Shown in pieces: positions 8,421 through 16,176 of a DNA stretch of 50,620 nucleotides. Position numbers and translations under genes: made by a program. Positions within the stretch are counted from its first letter, which is position 1, and every line of letters begins with the position of its first letter. This stretch comes from Lachnospiraceae bacterium (GTDB lineage Bacteria > Bacillota > Clostridia > Lachnospirales > Lachnospiraceae), in NCBI GenBank assembly GCA_011959105.1, contig BLLU01000289.1, forward strand, positions 1 through 50,620. Direction: 5' to 3'. The notes under the pieces were generated by a model. That model saw only the letters and a program-made list of their open reading frames with translations. It was not told the DNA's origin and searched no databases.

Positions 8421-8960
8421 ATGAAGTATGTATGTCAGGTATGTGGTTATGTTCATGAAGGGGATAATCCCCCTGAGAAATGCCCTCAGTGCGGCGTGGA
8501 TTCTTCCAAGTTCACCGCGCAGAACGAGGAGAGGTCCTGGGCGGCTGAGCATGTGGTAGGCGTGGCGCAGGGCGTAAGAGAGGATATCATTGAGGATCTG
8601 CGCGCTAACTTTAACGGGGAGTGCTCCGAAGTCGGCATGTATCTGGCCATGGCCAGAGTAGCGTTCCGTGAGGGATATCCGGAAATCGGCATGTACTGGG
8701 AAAAAGCTGCTTATGAAGAGGCCGAGCACGCTGCCAAGTTTGCAGAACTGCTGGGTGAGGTAGTGACCGACTCCACCAAGAAGAATCTGGAGATGAGGGT
8801 TGCCGCTGAGAACGGCGCCACCGCAGGCAAGACCGACCTGGCAAAGAGAGCCAAGGAACTGGGCCTGGATGCCATTCACGACACCGTTCATGAAATGGCC
8901 CGTGACGAGGCTAGACACGGAAAAGCATTTGAGGGTCTGTTAAAGAGATACTTCGGCTAA
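8421..8960 (+). CDS. Rubrerythrin, reverse type with N-terminal rubredoxin domain
   Basis: A 179-residue cytosolic peroxidase of anaerobes that reduces hydrogen peroxide to water using electrons from NAD(P)H-rubredoxin reductases. Residues 1-35 form a rubredoxin-like FeS4 domain with C5/C8 and C21/C24. The remainder is a four-helix diiron domain with the ExxH-type motifs YEEAEHAAK (99-106) and [11 protein letters not shown] (160-170). The rubredoxin-first order is that of the reverse rubrerythrins described in clostridia. The ATG at 8421 follows AAAGGAGAG. It lies 98 bases after the perR-like gene, and an AT-rich segment just upstream (8392-8406) could hold its own control site. Confidence 0.9.
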   Translation: MKYVCQVCGYVHEGDNPPEKCPQCGVDSSKFTAQNEERSWAAEHVVGVAQGVREDIIEDLRANFNGECSEVGMYLAMARVAFREGYPEIGMYWEKAAYEEAEHAAKFAELLGEVVTDSTKKNLEMRVAAENGATAGKTDLAKRAKELGLDAIHDTVHEMARDEARHGKAFEGLLKRYFG

Positions 8961-8996
8961 TCAGAGATTATGTAATATCAATATTTTTGAAGATTT

Positions 8997-9034
8997 AAGG
9001 GTATGTTGGAGCAATCTGACATACCCTTATTTTT
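8997..9034 (+). terminator. Rho-independent terminator after rubrerythrin
   Basis: AAGGGTATGT (8997-9006) pairs perfectly with ACATACCCTT (9019-9028), leaving a 12-base loop. ATTTTT follows. It ends the perR-rubrerythrin transcript. Confidence 0.88.
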
Positions 9035-9091
9035 CTGCAAGCGATTGTGTCTGGATGTGGGTTTAAAAAAGAGAGAAGCATTGGAATTTAT

Positions 9092-9553
9092 TTATAACTT
9101 TCTAATTGGAAAAAACATATAATTCTTCCCTGTCTGTGGACAAGTAAAATCGTGAACTGCTCCTACTAATGGAATAGCATTATCTTCCAAATATTTTATT
9201 GCCTCTGAAAAGGTAGAATTATTTTCACATTCTATATAAATATATTCATAGCCAGGAATAATCCATTTTGTCCAACCGTTGGGGGCTTCTGCATTCTCGT
9301 TGCACTCTACCCCAGCAAGATAAAGTCCTTTGTTGAAATCTTCCCACGGATTGAATGAGTGCGAGAAATCAGACATAGCACCCCATATACCACTGATATT
9401 TCCATTCTCATCTTTCTTAGCTAAATGTTGAACTTCTCCAAAGTGAGAATTTGCATCAACCCATAATCTTTGAATAAAGCCCTCTCCGTCTAAAGTTGAA
9501 CCCACTTTTCCTATCACAGCAAAAGACTCCTTTACACACCTTTCAACTTTCAT
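9092..9553 (-). CDS. GyrI-like effector-binding domain protein
   Basis: A 153-residue cytosolic protein resembling the free-standing GyrI-like/bacterial effector-binding domain, as found at the C-terminus of AraC-type regulators: an opening MKVERCVKESFAVIGKVGST, a Trp-rich middle, and an ending FTCPQTGKNYMFFPIRKL. These domains bind small hydrophobic or cationic molecules; no enzymatic role is implied. The ATG at 9553 has GGGAGG with good spacing. The gene is visibly more AT-rich than its neighbours and lies directly behind a kinase gene that seems to have lost its 3' end, so it may have arrived by transfer. The exact ligand is unknown. Confidence 0.7.
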   Translation of the reverse strand: MKVERCVKESFAVIGKVGSTLDGEGFIQRLWVDANSHFGEVQHLAKKDENGNISGIWGAMSDFSHSFNPWEDFNKGLYLAGVECNENAEAPNGWTKWIIPGYEYIYIECENNSTFSEAIKYLEDNAIPLVGAVHDFTCPQTGKNYMFFPIRKL

Positions 9554-9576
9554 ATTTTCCTCCCACAAATTACCGA

Positions 9577-10176
9577 TCATTGCTGAATAAATTGATTCCC
9601 CTGATGGTCGGAACGCTCCTCCCGTATGATTCCGATGTTTTCCTCCATTTTGTCATTGTTGAGATATAGCAGACGGAAATGTTCTCTGGGAATAAGAGCA
9701 TACAATCTTTGATAAAACGAAAGGATATCCTCGTTGCTCATCTGCTGAAACAACATCAATTCCTCCACAATATTTTGGAGAAAGGCGCATTCAAACAGGT
9801 ATCCGCTCTCACGAAACCGCCGATATCTGGAAAAGATAGTCCGTTCCAACTCCTCCGGCGTTTTCCTGCCGTTATATATCTCATATTGCTCCAGATCCTT
9901 GTGAAAGCCCGGTATGTCCGTGAGAATTTTAGTGTAAGCCACAATATAGCGCTCTCCCTCCCGGCAGGCCTCTTCCTCAATCTCCCTGCGAAGAGGGGCG
10001 TACCGTTCCAACACACTGGCATACTGCTCCCCGTCCATCCAGGCGCACCATGCCAGATCTACCGGGGAATAGTCCCCCTCCCGGCAAACCCGGTACTCCG
10101 GCCTGCGCCGGGCAATCTCTGACAGCAGGGTGGATTTTCCCATGCCCTGTATTCCCTCAATATAAATATTTTCCAT
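9577..10176 (-). CDS. P-loop nucleotide kinase-like protein, probably C-terminally truncated
   Basis: The N-terminus MENIYIEGIQGMGKSTLLSE carries a Walker A motif typical of small P-loop kinases and deoxynucleoside-kinase-like proteins. Helical sequence follows, with a strand (FRLLYLNN) and an arginine-rich segment (IREERSDHQGNQ) that looks like the lid region. The protein stops soon after this, at 199 residues, where related proteins as I recall them continue with an aromatic-rich tail. The last residues coincide with a shift to AT-rich sequence. The substrate is unknown. The ribosome binding site is weak (GGAATAG). It may be a decaying gene. Confidence 0.55.
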   Translation of the reverse strand: MENIYIEGIQGMGKSTLLSEIARRRPEYRVCREGDYSPVDLAWCAWMDGEQYASVLERYAPLRREIEEEACREGERYIVAYTKILTDIPGFHKDLEQYEIYNGRKTPEELERTIFSRYRRFRESGYLFECAFLQNIVEELMLFQQMSNEDILSFYQRLYALIPREHFRLLYLNNDKMEENIGIIREERSDHQGNQFIQQ

Positions 10177-10203
10177 ATTCTATTCCAAAATTCTTTACAC
10201 TGC

Positions 10204-10545
10204 TTATACTTTGAGACGGAACTTGGACACCAGCCCTTTCAGCATGGCGGCCTGCCCGGACAACTCTTCGCTGGCGGCAGCGCTTTCCTCCGCCGTGGCC
10301 ACATTGTTCTGCACTACCATGGAAATCTGATTGATTCCCTGGGTGATGCCGTTGGCCTTCTGAGCCCCCTGGGACAGGGTGACGGCGCCGTTGGAAACCT
10401 GCTGCGCCCCTGCCGCCACATCCTGGGACGCCGCCTGCAGCTGCCCCATGGCTCCGTTCAGTTCCACGGAAATCGCCTCCAGAGAATCTTTTATTTTCGC
10501 AAATTCACCCATATATTCGTTTTCCAGTGTAAATGCCAGATTTCA
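10204..10545 (-). pseudogene. Remnant of a methyl-accepting chemotaxis protein
   Basis: About 100 codons resemble both outer ends of a chemoreceptor signalling domain: a post-HAMP segment (LENEYMGEFAKIKDSLEAI) and the C-terminal return helix (GITQGINQISMVVQNN, then ATAEESAAASEELSGQA). The hairpin tip that binds CheA and CheW is missing, as are the membrane segments, sensor domain and HAMP. The two ends are joined in frame near SQGAQKANG, implying an internal deletion. The receptor-like frame begins immediately after the stop codon of the AEC permease gene, implying a second deletion junction. The ATG at 10512 has only a weak binding site. Confidence 0.8.
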
Positions 10546-11565
10546 TCACACCAGTCCCAGCCCCCGCAGCAGTGCCACCGCCCCGAAGATCACTCCGGCG
10601 GAAAGCATAGTGGTCCAGACCACCAGCTGCCCCGCAAGCTGCCCGTCATTGTCCATTTCTTCGGCCATGACGGCGCTGGCCACCGCCGCAGGCGTGGCAA
10701 ACAGGGAGATCAGGGCGGCAAAGATGCCGTTGTCAAACTGCAGAATCCCCCATCCCTGAAGCAGCACGGCCCCTCCGATGCCCAGCAGAGGAGCCAGGAA
10801 CAGCCGCCCCAGCACCCCCAGCCCAATCTGTTTTCTAAGGCTCCTGACGCTGTTTATCTCAAACTGCCCTCCCAGCACCAACAGGGCCACGGGGGTGGAG
10901 GCCCTGGCAAGATACTCCAGAGCCGTGCCCACAAAAGTGCATTTCCCCAAAAAAGCAGTTACACCTGGAGACATCTGGCCGACCAGGGGCTTGAGCAGCA
11001 CCCATCCGATGCCCGCCAGCACACCGATGATCAGAGGATTGCGCAGAATCCCTTTCACCGCTGCTCCCACGCGCCCCTGTACATCCGCTTCGGACTCCCG
11101 CCCCACATACACTGTCAAAGCCACCACGGACAATACATTAAACAAAGGAATGGTGAAAGCGGACAAAAGGGCCACGGCCTGTACCCCTCTTTCCCCCGCC
11201 ATAAGCTGGGCCAGAGGAACCCCCACCAGAGCAAAATTGGAGCGGAATACCCCCTGCAGCAGCACTCCCTTCTGACGGCGGTCCGGCGTCATGCCGGCGA
11301 AGAGCAGTCCCAGGGCAAAGAGCAGAGCCACCACTGCCAGGACATACAGTACCGCGTCCCATTTCAGTTCCGAAAAACTATCCAGTTCTGCCAGGTTGGT
11401 AAACAGAAGCACCGGCAGCAGAACACGGAATACCGTCTTGTTGCCGATTCTGAGAAATTCCCCGGTGAAAAATCCCCGGGTTTTGAGAAAATACCCCAAT
11501 GCCGCCAACAGAATCACCGGCAGTATGGAATTCGTCGCAAACAGCAGGATTGAAAGCAGGTCCAT
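10546..11565 (-). CDS. AEC family (auxin efflux carrier-like) permease
   Basis: A 339-residue membrane protein with about ten hydrophobic segments in two halves, as in bacterial AEC transporters of malate, malonate or other small organic acids. The first helix (SILPVILLAALGYFLKTRG) and NKTVFRVLLPVLLFTNLAEL are typical. The second half contains TPVALLVLGGQFE and ATPAAVASAVMAEEMDND, matching the conserved C-terminal repeat. The start ATG at 11565 follows AAGGGAAG. It lies 58 bases downstream of the cardiolipin synthase gene on the same strand. The substrate is not predictable from sequence. Confidence 0.85.
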   Translation of the reverse strand: MDLLSILLFATNSILPVILLAALGYFLKTRGFFTGEFLRIGNKTVFRVLLPVLLFTNLAELDSFSELKWDAVLYVLAVVALLFALGLLFAGMTPDRRQKGVLLQGVFRSNFALVGVPLAQLMAGERGVQAVALLSAFTIPLFNVLSVVALTVYVGRESEADVQGRVGAAVKGILRNPLIIGVLAGIGWVLLKPLVGQMSPGVTAFLGKCTFVGTALEYLARASTPVALLVLGGQFEINSVRSLRKQIGLGVLGRLFLAPLLGIGGAVLLQGWGILQFDNGIFAALISLFATPAAVASAVMAEEMDNDGQLAGQLVVWTTMLSAGVIFGAVALLRGLGLV

Positions 11566-11623
11566 ATTTTCTTCTTCCCTTTAATATAAGAAATTCGGAT
11601 ACACCGGCACCGGCATGCCATGG

Positions 11624-13204
11624 TCACATCAGGGGCGCAACCACCTTCATGACACATCCCAGCAGCCTCCGGGTCCAGGGCTCCTCTTTCAGCGTCTCAT
11701 GGGTCACGGCGCGGCACTGGGTCAGAGTGGCCTGATAATCCGCCTCCATGTCCGCCAGACAGGGCACGCCGTATAGATAGGCGGCGCACTCAAAATGATG
11801 ATACAGGCTGCGGTAATCCAGATTGATGGTTCCCACCACCCCCTCCCGGTCATCGCTGACAAACAATTTGGCATGTACAAAACCCGGGCTGTACTCATAG
11901 ATTTTTACTCCGGAATCCAGCAGGGAGCGGTAGTGGGTCTTGGCCAGGGCATAGGCCGTTTTCTTATCCGGGATACCGGGCAGAATCAGTTTCACGTCCA
12001 CTCCCCGCTCCGCCGCGAATTTCAGCGCCGTCTCCATCTCTCCGTCCAGGATCAGATAGGGCGTCATAATATGCACATATTTTCGGGCACGGTTCAGGAT
12101 ATCCATATACACCCTCTCCCCCACCAGATCGTCATCCAGAGGGCAGTCACCGTAGGGCATCACATAGCCGGAAGCGTCCTTCTGGGGCACGGCAGGATAT
12201 TCCAGGAATCTGTCAAACTCCAGTTCCTTCTCCTCCATCCCCCACATCTCCAGAAACATCAGGGCAAAACTCCTGGCCGCCTCCCCCTGGAGCATCACTG
12301 CCGTATCCTTCCAGTGACCATGCTTCTTTCTGTGATTGATATACTCATCCGCCAGATTAACCCCTCCCGTGAATGCCGTATGGCCGTCGATCACCAGAAT
12401 CTTGCGGTGGTCGCGGTAATTGTAATGGGTGGATACAAAAGGGGTGAGGGGCGCAAACATCTTGCATTTGATGCCCAGCTTCTGCAGGCGCTTCGGATAA
12501 TTGTGAGACAGAGTGGTGAACTCGCAGGTACCGTCATACATAACGCGGACCTCCACTCCCTCCGCCGCTTTTCGGGCCAGTATCTCCAGTACCTTGCCCC
12601 ACATCAGACCCTCGTCCACAATAAAATATTCCAGAAAAATATAGTGGCGCGCCTGTTCCAGCTGCCGCAGCATCTCCTCCCATTTTTTCTCCCCCACGGG
12701 AAAATAGGTCACTGCAGTGTTCTCAAACACCGGGTAGCAGCCGCTTCTCTCCACATAGCGCACCAGCGCCGCCGCACCGGCATCTTCCTGTTCCAGCCTG
12801 CGCATGGCCTCCGGCTCCTGGCAAATACATCCCCTGGCCTGGGCGGCAATCTGGTTCACCCGGCCTTTGATCAGGCGGTGTCCCACCTCGCTCTTGGTAA
12901 ACCAAAGCAGAAACGCGCCGAATACCGGCATCAGCATTATAATGACCAACCATGTGATTTTGGCAGTGGGATCTAAGCGGCTGTTCAGCAGGTACAGCAC
13001 CATGACCACGGTAAACAGCACCGTCACACCGGAAATATAGGGCTGCAGATCCTCAAACCACACAAGTATGCTAAACAGAAACCAAACCTGCAAAAGGAAA
13101 AGCAGCAGAATCACTCCAAAGCGGCTGAATAATGCGTGAATCAGCCCTTTCTGTCCCTTTTTCAGCAGACGTATGCCCCTGCCTTCCATCTCTTCACCGG
13201 CCAT
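11624..13204 (-). CDS. cls: Cardiolipin synthase (phospholipase D type)
   Basis: The enzyme condenses two phosphatidylglycerol molecules to cardiolipin and glycerol at the membrane. The protein has 526 residues: two N-terminal membrane helices (about 30-50 and 56-73, with a third hydrophobic stretch at 83-102) and two HKD catalytic motifs, H266-K268-D273 (DHRKILVIDG) and H444-K446-D451 (FVHAKLFVSDD). The reading frame remains open upstream as far as 13921, but that extension lies antisense to luxS. The ATG at 13204 has GGGAGG at a 5-base spacing and gives the usual family length. Its promoter lies divergent from luxS. Confidence 0.93.
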   Translation of the reverse strand: MAGEEMEGRGIRLLKKGQKGLIHALFSRFGVILLLFLLQVWFLFSILVWFEDLQPYISGVTVLFTVVMVLYLLNSRLDPTAKITWLVIIMLMPVFGAFLLWFTKSEVGHRLIKGRVNQIAAQARGCICQEPEAMRRLEQEDAGAAALVRYVERSGCYPVFENTAVTYFPVGEKKWEEMLRQLEQARHYIFLEYFIVDEGLMWGKVLEILARKAAEGVEVRVMYDGTCEFTTLSHNYPKRLQKLGIKCKMFAPLTPFVSTHYNYRDHRKILVIDGHTAFTGGVNLADEYINHRKKHGHWKDTAVMLQGEAARSFALMFLEMWGMEEKELEFDRFLEYPAVPQKDASGYVMPYGDCPLDDDLVGERVYMDILNRARKYVHIMTPYLILDGEMETALKFAAERGVDVKLILPGIPDKKTAYALAKTHYRSLLDSGVKIYEYSPGFVHAKLFVSDDREGVVGTINLDYRSLYHHFECAAYLYGVPCLADMEADYQATLTQCRAVTHETLKEEPWTRRLLGCVMKVVAPLM

Positions 13205-13256
13205 ATGAACCTCCCATCTTTTGTCACATTTTTTACGGGTATCCTTCCTAATCCTC

Positions 13257-13285
13257 ATAATAGCATGATTCACGGGCGGAATCAA
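13257..13285 (-). promoter_or_regulatory. cls promoter
   Basis: On the minus strand TTGATT (13285-13280) and TATTAT (13262-13257) are separated by exactly 17 bases. This places the transcript start about 45 bases before the cls start codon. Confidence 0.6.
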
Positions 13286-13374
13286 CGACAGTTTGCCTTG
13301 CTCGCAGGCCGCTCCGTCCCGGTTTATGGAATAGATTGCCACAAAAAAGTCCCGTGTATTTGTGCAAAATGCCT

Positions 13375-13403
13375 TTGAAATTCCCATAAAAATAGTATAT
13401 ACT
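13375..13403 (+). promoter_or_regulatory. luxS promoter
   Basis: TTGAAA (13375-13380) and TATACT (13398-13403) are separated by 17 bases, a near-consensus sigma-A promoter. It lies about 70 bases upstream of the luxS GTG start and diverges from the cls promoter. Confidence 0.75.
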
Positions 13404-13474
13404 GGTATTGTGTTTATACTTTTTTTATATTTGTGGCAAAGTCTTTGATTTGCCCGGAAAGGAGTCAATGCTTC

Positions 13475-13954
13475 GTGGAGAAAATAGCAAGTTTTACCAT
13501 TGACCATATCAGGCTTTTGCCCGGCGTCTATGTGTCCCGCAGGGATACGGTGGGGCAGGAGACGGTCACCACTTTCGACCTGCGCATGACCAGTCCCAAC
13601 GACGAACCCGTCATGAACACCGCAGAGGTACATACCATAGAGCATCTGGGAGCCACCTTCCTGCGCAACCACCAGGAATATGGGAGCAAGACCCTCTACT
13701 TTGGGCCCATGGGCTGCCGTACCGGCTTCTACCTGCTGCTGGCGGGAGATTACAAGTCCCGGGACATTCTGCCCCTGGTCACACAGATGTTTGAGTTTAT
13801 CCGGGATTTCCGGGGCGAAGTGCCCGGCGCTTCTCCCAGGGACTGCGGCAACTATCTGGATATGAACCTGAACATGGCCAACTACCTGGCCGAAAGATAT
13901 CTGGAACAGGTATTGTACCATATTGATAACAGCCGCCTGGTTTACCCGGATTAA
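13475..13954 (+). CDS. luxS: S-ribosylhomocysteine lyase LuxS
   Basis: LuxS cleaves S-ribosylhomocysteine to homocysteine and DPD, the precursor of autoinducer-2. The 159-residue protein has the metal ligands H53 and H57 (VHTIEHLGATFLRN) and C124 (SPRDCGNY), the base E56, and C81 in PMGCRTGFYLL. I chose the GTG at 13475, preceded by AAAGGAG at a 10-base spacing. It gives the standard N-terminus (EKIASFTIDH), and no in-frame ATG is nearby. The MTA/SAH nucleosidase that makes its substrate is the next gene, so the full two-step SAH recycling pathway is encoded here. Confidence 0.95.
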   Translation: MEKIASFTIDHIRLLPGVYVSRRDTVGQETVTTFDLRMTSPNDEPVMNTAEVHTIEHLGATFLRNHQEYGSKTLYFGPMGCRTGFYLLLAGDYKSRDILPLVTQMFEFIRDFRGEVPGASPRDCGNYLDMNLNMANYLAERYLEQVLYHIDNSRLVYPD

Positions 13955-13981
13955 AAGGTGGATTGCGGAACACTGATCAGT

Positions 13982-14066
13982 ATCTGACCGGACAATGCCC
14001 AGAGAATTCCGGGACGCACACGCGGCCTGGAATTTCTCTGTGGAAGTTGGTGCTGGCCGGTCAGAT
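13982..14066 (+). other. Nested stem-loop between luxS and mtnN
   Basis: ATCTGACCGG (13982-13991) pairs perfectly with CCGGTCAGAT (14057-14066). Inside it, CAGAGAATTCC (14000-14010) pairs with GGAATTTCTCTG (14029-14040) apart from one bulged base, and CGC-ACAC-GCG caps the structure. No T-tract follows, so it is not a standard terminator. The octamer TGCGGAAC occurs on both sides, at 13964-13971 and 14066-14073. It could be a cis-acting RNA, a processing site or a small mobile element. Confidence 0.7.
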
Positions 14067-14091
14067 GCGGAACTCTAGATAGGAGAATTAT

Positions 14092-14790
14092 ATGAGCAAA
14101 ATAGGTATTATCGGGGCCATGGAGCTGGAGGTGGAAGCGCTGAAAGCGAAGATGACCGACAGCCGCCAGACCACCCGGGCGGGCATGGTTTTCCATGAGG
14201 GTACACTGGGCAGGGCTCAGGTGGTGGTGGTGCGCTGCGGCATCGGCAAAGTCAACGCCGCCATGTGCGTACAGATCCTGGCGGATCTGTTCGATGTCAC
14301 CCATGTGATCAATACCGGAGTGGCCGGTTCCCTCAACGCCGCTCTGGACATCGGTGATATCGTTATATCCCGGGATGTGGTTCACCATGATATGGACGTC
14401 CGGGTATTTGGCTATGCCCTTGGGCAGGTGCCCCAGTTGGATACTCTGGCCTTTCCTGGGGATGAAAACCTGATCCGTCTGGCCCTCAGTTCCTGCGAAG
14501 AGGCTAACCCCGGGCTGCATACGGCGGTGGGCCGTATTGTCAGCGGGGATCAGTTTATTTCAGACAAAGCGGTAAAAGACCGCCTGATCTCGGAATTCCA
14601 TGGAGACTGTACGGAAATGGAGGGAGCCGCCATCGCCCATGCTTCCTATCTTAACGGGCTCCCCTTTGTGGTGGTAAGGGCCATTTCGGACAAGGCGGAC
14701 GACAGCGCCGAGATGGATTATCCCACCTTTGAGCGCCGGGCCGCAGACCACTGCGCCCGCCTGGTGGAAGTCCTGGCGAACAGGATATAA
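14092..14790 (+). CDS. mtnN: 5'-methylthioadenosine/S-adenosylhomocysteine nucleosidase
   Basis: This 232-residue cytosolic enzyme hydrolyses SAH to adenine and S-ribosylhomocysteine (the LuxS substrate) and MTA to adenine and methylthioribose. Family marks are the opening IGIIGAMELEVEAL (with the proton-donating Glu region), NTGVAGSLNAALDIGDIVIS, the FISDKAVKDRL segment, EMEGAAIAHASYL (the Met-Glu that contacts ribose) and VRAISDKADDSA (carrying the catalytic Asp). The ATG at 14092 follows TAGGAG. It is the second gene after luxS, separated by 137 bases that hold a nested stem-loop. Confidence 0.95.
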   Translation: MSKIGIIGAMELEVEALKAKMTDSRQTTRAGMVFHEGTLGRAQVVVVRCGIGKVNAAMCVQILADLFDVTHVINTGVAGSLNAALDIGDIVISRDVVHHDMDVRVFGYALGQVPQLDTLAFPGDENLIRLALSSCEEANPGLHTAVGRIVSGDQFISDKAVKDRLISEFHGDCTEMEGAAIAHASYLNGLPFVVVRAISDKADDSAEMDYPTFERRAADHCARLVEVLANRI

Positions 14791-14872
14791 GCCCATACGC
14801 CAGGCCCATAGAAAGACCTTTTCCCTGTATGGCATGGGAAATGCGGGATTTTAATTGTAGGAGGAAAAGAAA

Positions 14873-16054
14873 ATGTTACAAAAACTAAAGAGTGCTTCCC
14901 TGAAAAAAGTGATGCCCGGAATCATTATTCTGTTTATTGCGGCAGCTGGTCTGCTGGTATATTTCGGGCCGGATTTCATCACCTGGGCAAAAGGGCCGGT
15001 GGCCTTCGAGGAATTGTCCATCAATGAGATTGAAAACCAATATGTAACCATGACCTTTGAACTGACTTTCGGCACCTTTGCCACGGAAGTGACCACCACC
15101 ACCCGGAACGGAGCCAAAGTGTCCGAGCGGGATACCATGCAGTATCACGCTGTACTGGTGGGCGGCCTGGACCGGTATGTCAATACCAATGAGGATTTAT
15201 ATTGGGAGTTCGTGGGGCTGGCAGTCCCCGCCAGATATTTTGATACTACCAAGATCATTGACAGAAACAGCGATGAATTCTTTGAGACTTATGACCTGAG
15301 AGCGCTGGACACCACCATGCAGATTACGGGACAGATTCTTCCCATGGATGACGAAATGCTGCGGCATTACCGTTCCTTCTTCCGGGAAGCGGACTACACC
15401 GATGATGAGTTTAAAGAATATTGCGCGCCTTACTATATCAAGGTTGACCATCTGAAGAGGGGCCATGCGGACTTCGTGCTTTTCATGAACGCTCTGGCCG
15501 TAATATTGCTGCTTTGGGCGGTATATATGCTGATCAAGGCTCTCACTGGCGGCTACCAGAGAAAGCTGATCAAGGCGCTGAAGGCCCAGGGTGAGATGGA
15601 GCTGGAGCGCGCGGATGCGGATTTCGAAAGCGCTTCCGAGCCCACCAAGGGCATCCGCATCGGACGCAATTACCTGTTTGACTGCAGCGGCGCCAAGACC
15701 GATGTATTTGCTCTGCGTCAGGTGGCCTGGGCTTACAGCCATCAGGTCAACCATCAGAAGTATGGCCGCACCGTCAGCACTACCTACTCCATCATACTGT
15801 ACACGGAAAACAAGAAATCCCATCAGCTCACTATGCCCAGCAAGGCCGCCAGCGATCAGGTGCTGGATGAATTGAACAGAAAGTGCCCGGCAGGCATCTT
15901 CGGCTACAGCGACCAGCTCAAGCAGTTGTTCAACAAGAATTATGACGAATTTACCCGCCTGCGCCGTCAGAAAGAAGCCGAGATAAATCAGTCTCAGGGC
16001 TTCAACGATGCCTTTGGCGGTTCCGGCCAGAACCAGGATCCCTATAGCGTATAA
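14873..16054 (+). CDS. Uncharacterised membrane protein with two TM segments
   Basis: A 393-residue protein. TM1 spans about 13-32 (MPGIIILFIAAAGLLVYFG). An extracytoplasmic region of about 170 residues follows, rich in Thr/Asp. TM2 is at about 206-225 (FVLFMNALAVILLLWAVYML), then a soluble C-terminal domain of about 165 residues ends in a Gln/Gly-rich tail. The C-terminal domain has a strand pattern (GIRIGRNYLFDCSGAKTDVFALRQVAWAY region) that could be PH-like, but I do not recognise it firmly. Similar Lachnospiraceae proteins carry a DUF label that I cannot verify. The ATG follows AGGAGGAAAAG. It is the last gene before a strong terminator. Confidence 0.75.
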   Translation: MLQKLKSASLKKVMPGIIILFIAAAGLLVYFGPDFITWAKGPVAFEELSINEIENQYVTMTFELTFGTFATEVTTTTRNGAKVSERDTMQYHAVLVGGLDRYVNTNEDLYWEFVGLAVPARYFDTTKIIDRNSDEFFETYDLRALDTTMQITGQILPMDDEMLRHYRSFFREADYTDDEFKEYCAPYYIKVDHLKRGHADFVLFMNALAVILLLWAVYMLIKALTGGYQRKLIKALKAQGEMELERADADFESASEPTKGIRIGRNYLFDCSGAKTDVFALRQVAWAYSHQVNHQKYGRTVSTTYSIILYTENKKSHQLTMPSKAASDQVLDELNRKCPAGIFGYSDQLKQLFNKNYDEFTRLRRQKEAEINQSQGFNDAFGGSGQNQDPYSV

Positions 16055-16113
16055 GGCTGAGGACTCCGCCGTTGTCACACAGGCGGAGAGATCCGGAAAA
16101 AACATAAAATAAG

Positions 16114-16153
16114 TCCCCGGCGGATATATTTATTCCATCCGCCGGGGATTTTT
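16114..16153. terminator. Bidirectional terminator between convergent genes
   Basis: TCCCCGGCGGAT at 16114-16125 pairs with ATCCGCCGGGGA at 16137-16148. TTTTT follows on the plus strand and a T-rich stretch on the minus strand. It serves the luxS-side operon and the GtrA-like gene. Confidence 0.9.
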
Positions 16154-16176
16154 ACATATTTCTTTGCCGTTTTATT

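Noticed and set aside
13205..13921. N-terminal extension of the cardiolipin synthase frame to 765 residues
   Set aside because: The extension lies antisense to luxS, lacks a ribosome binding site, and the ATG at 13204 gives the normal family length with a strong site.
13982..14066. Rho-independent terminator between luxS and mtnN
   Set aside because: No T-tract follows the stem; the two genes are functionally linked and probably co-transcribed.
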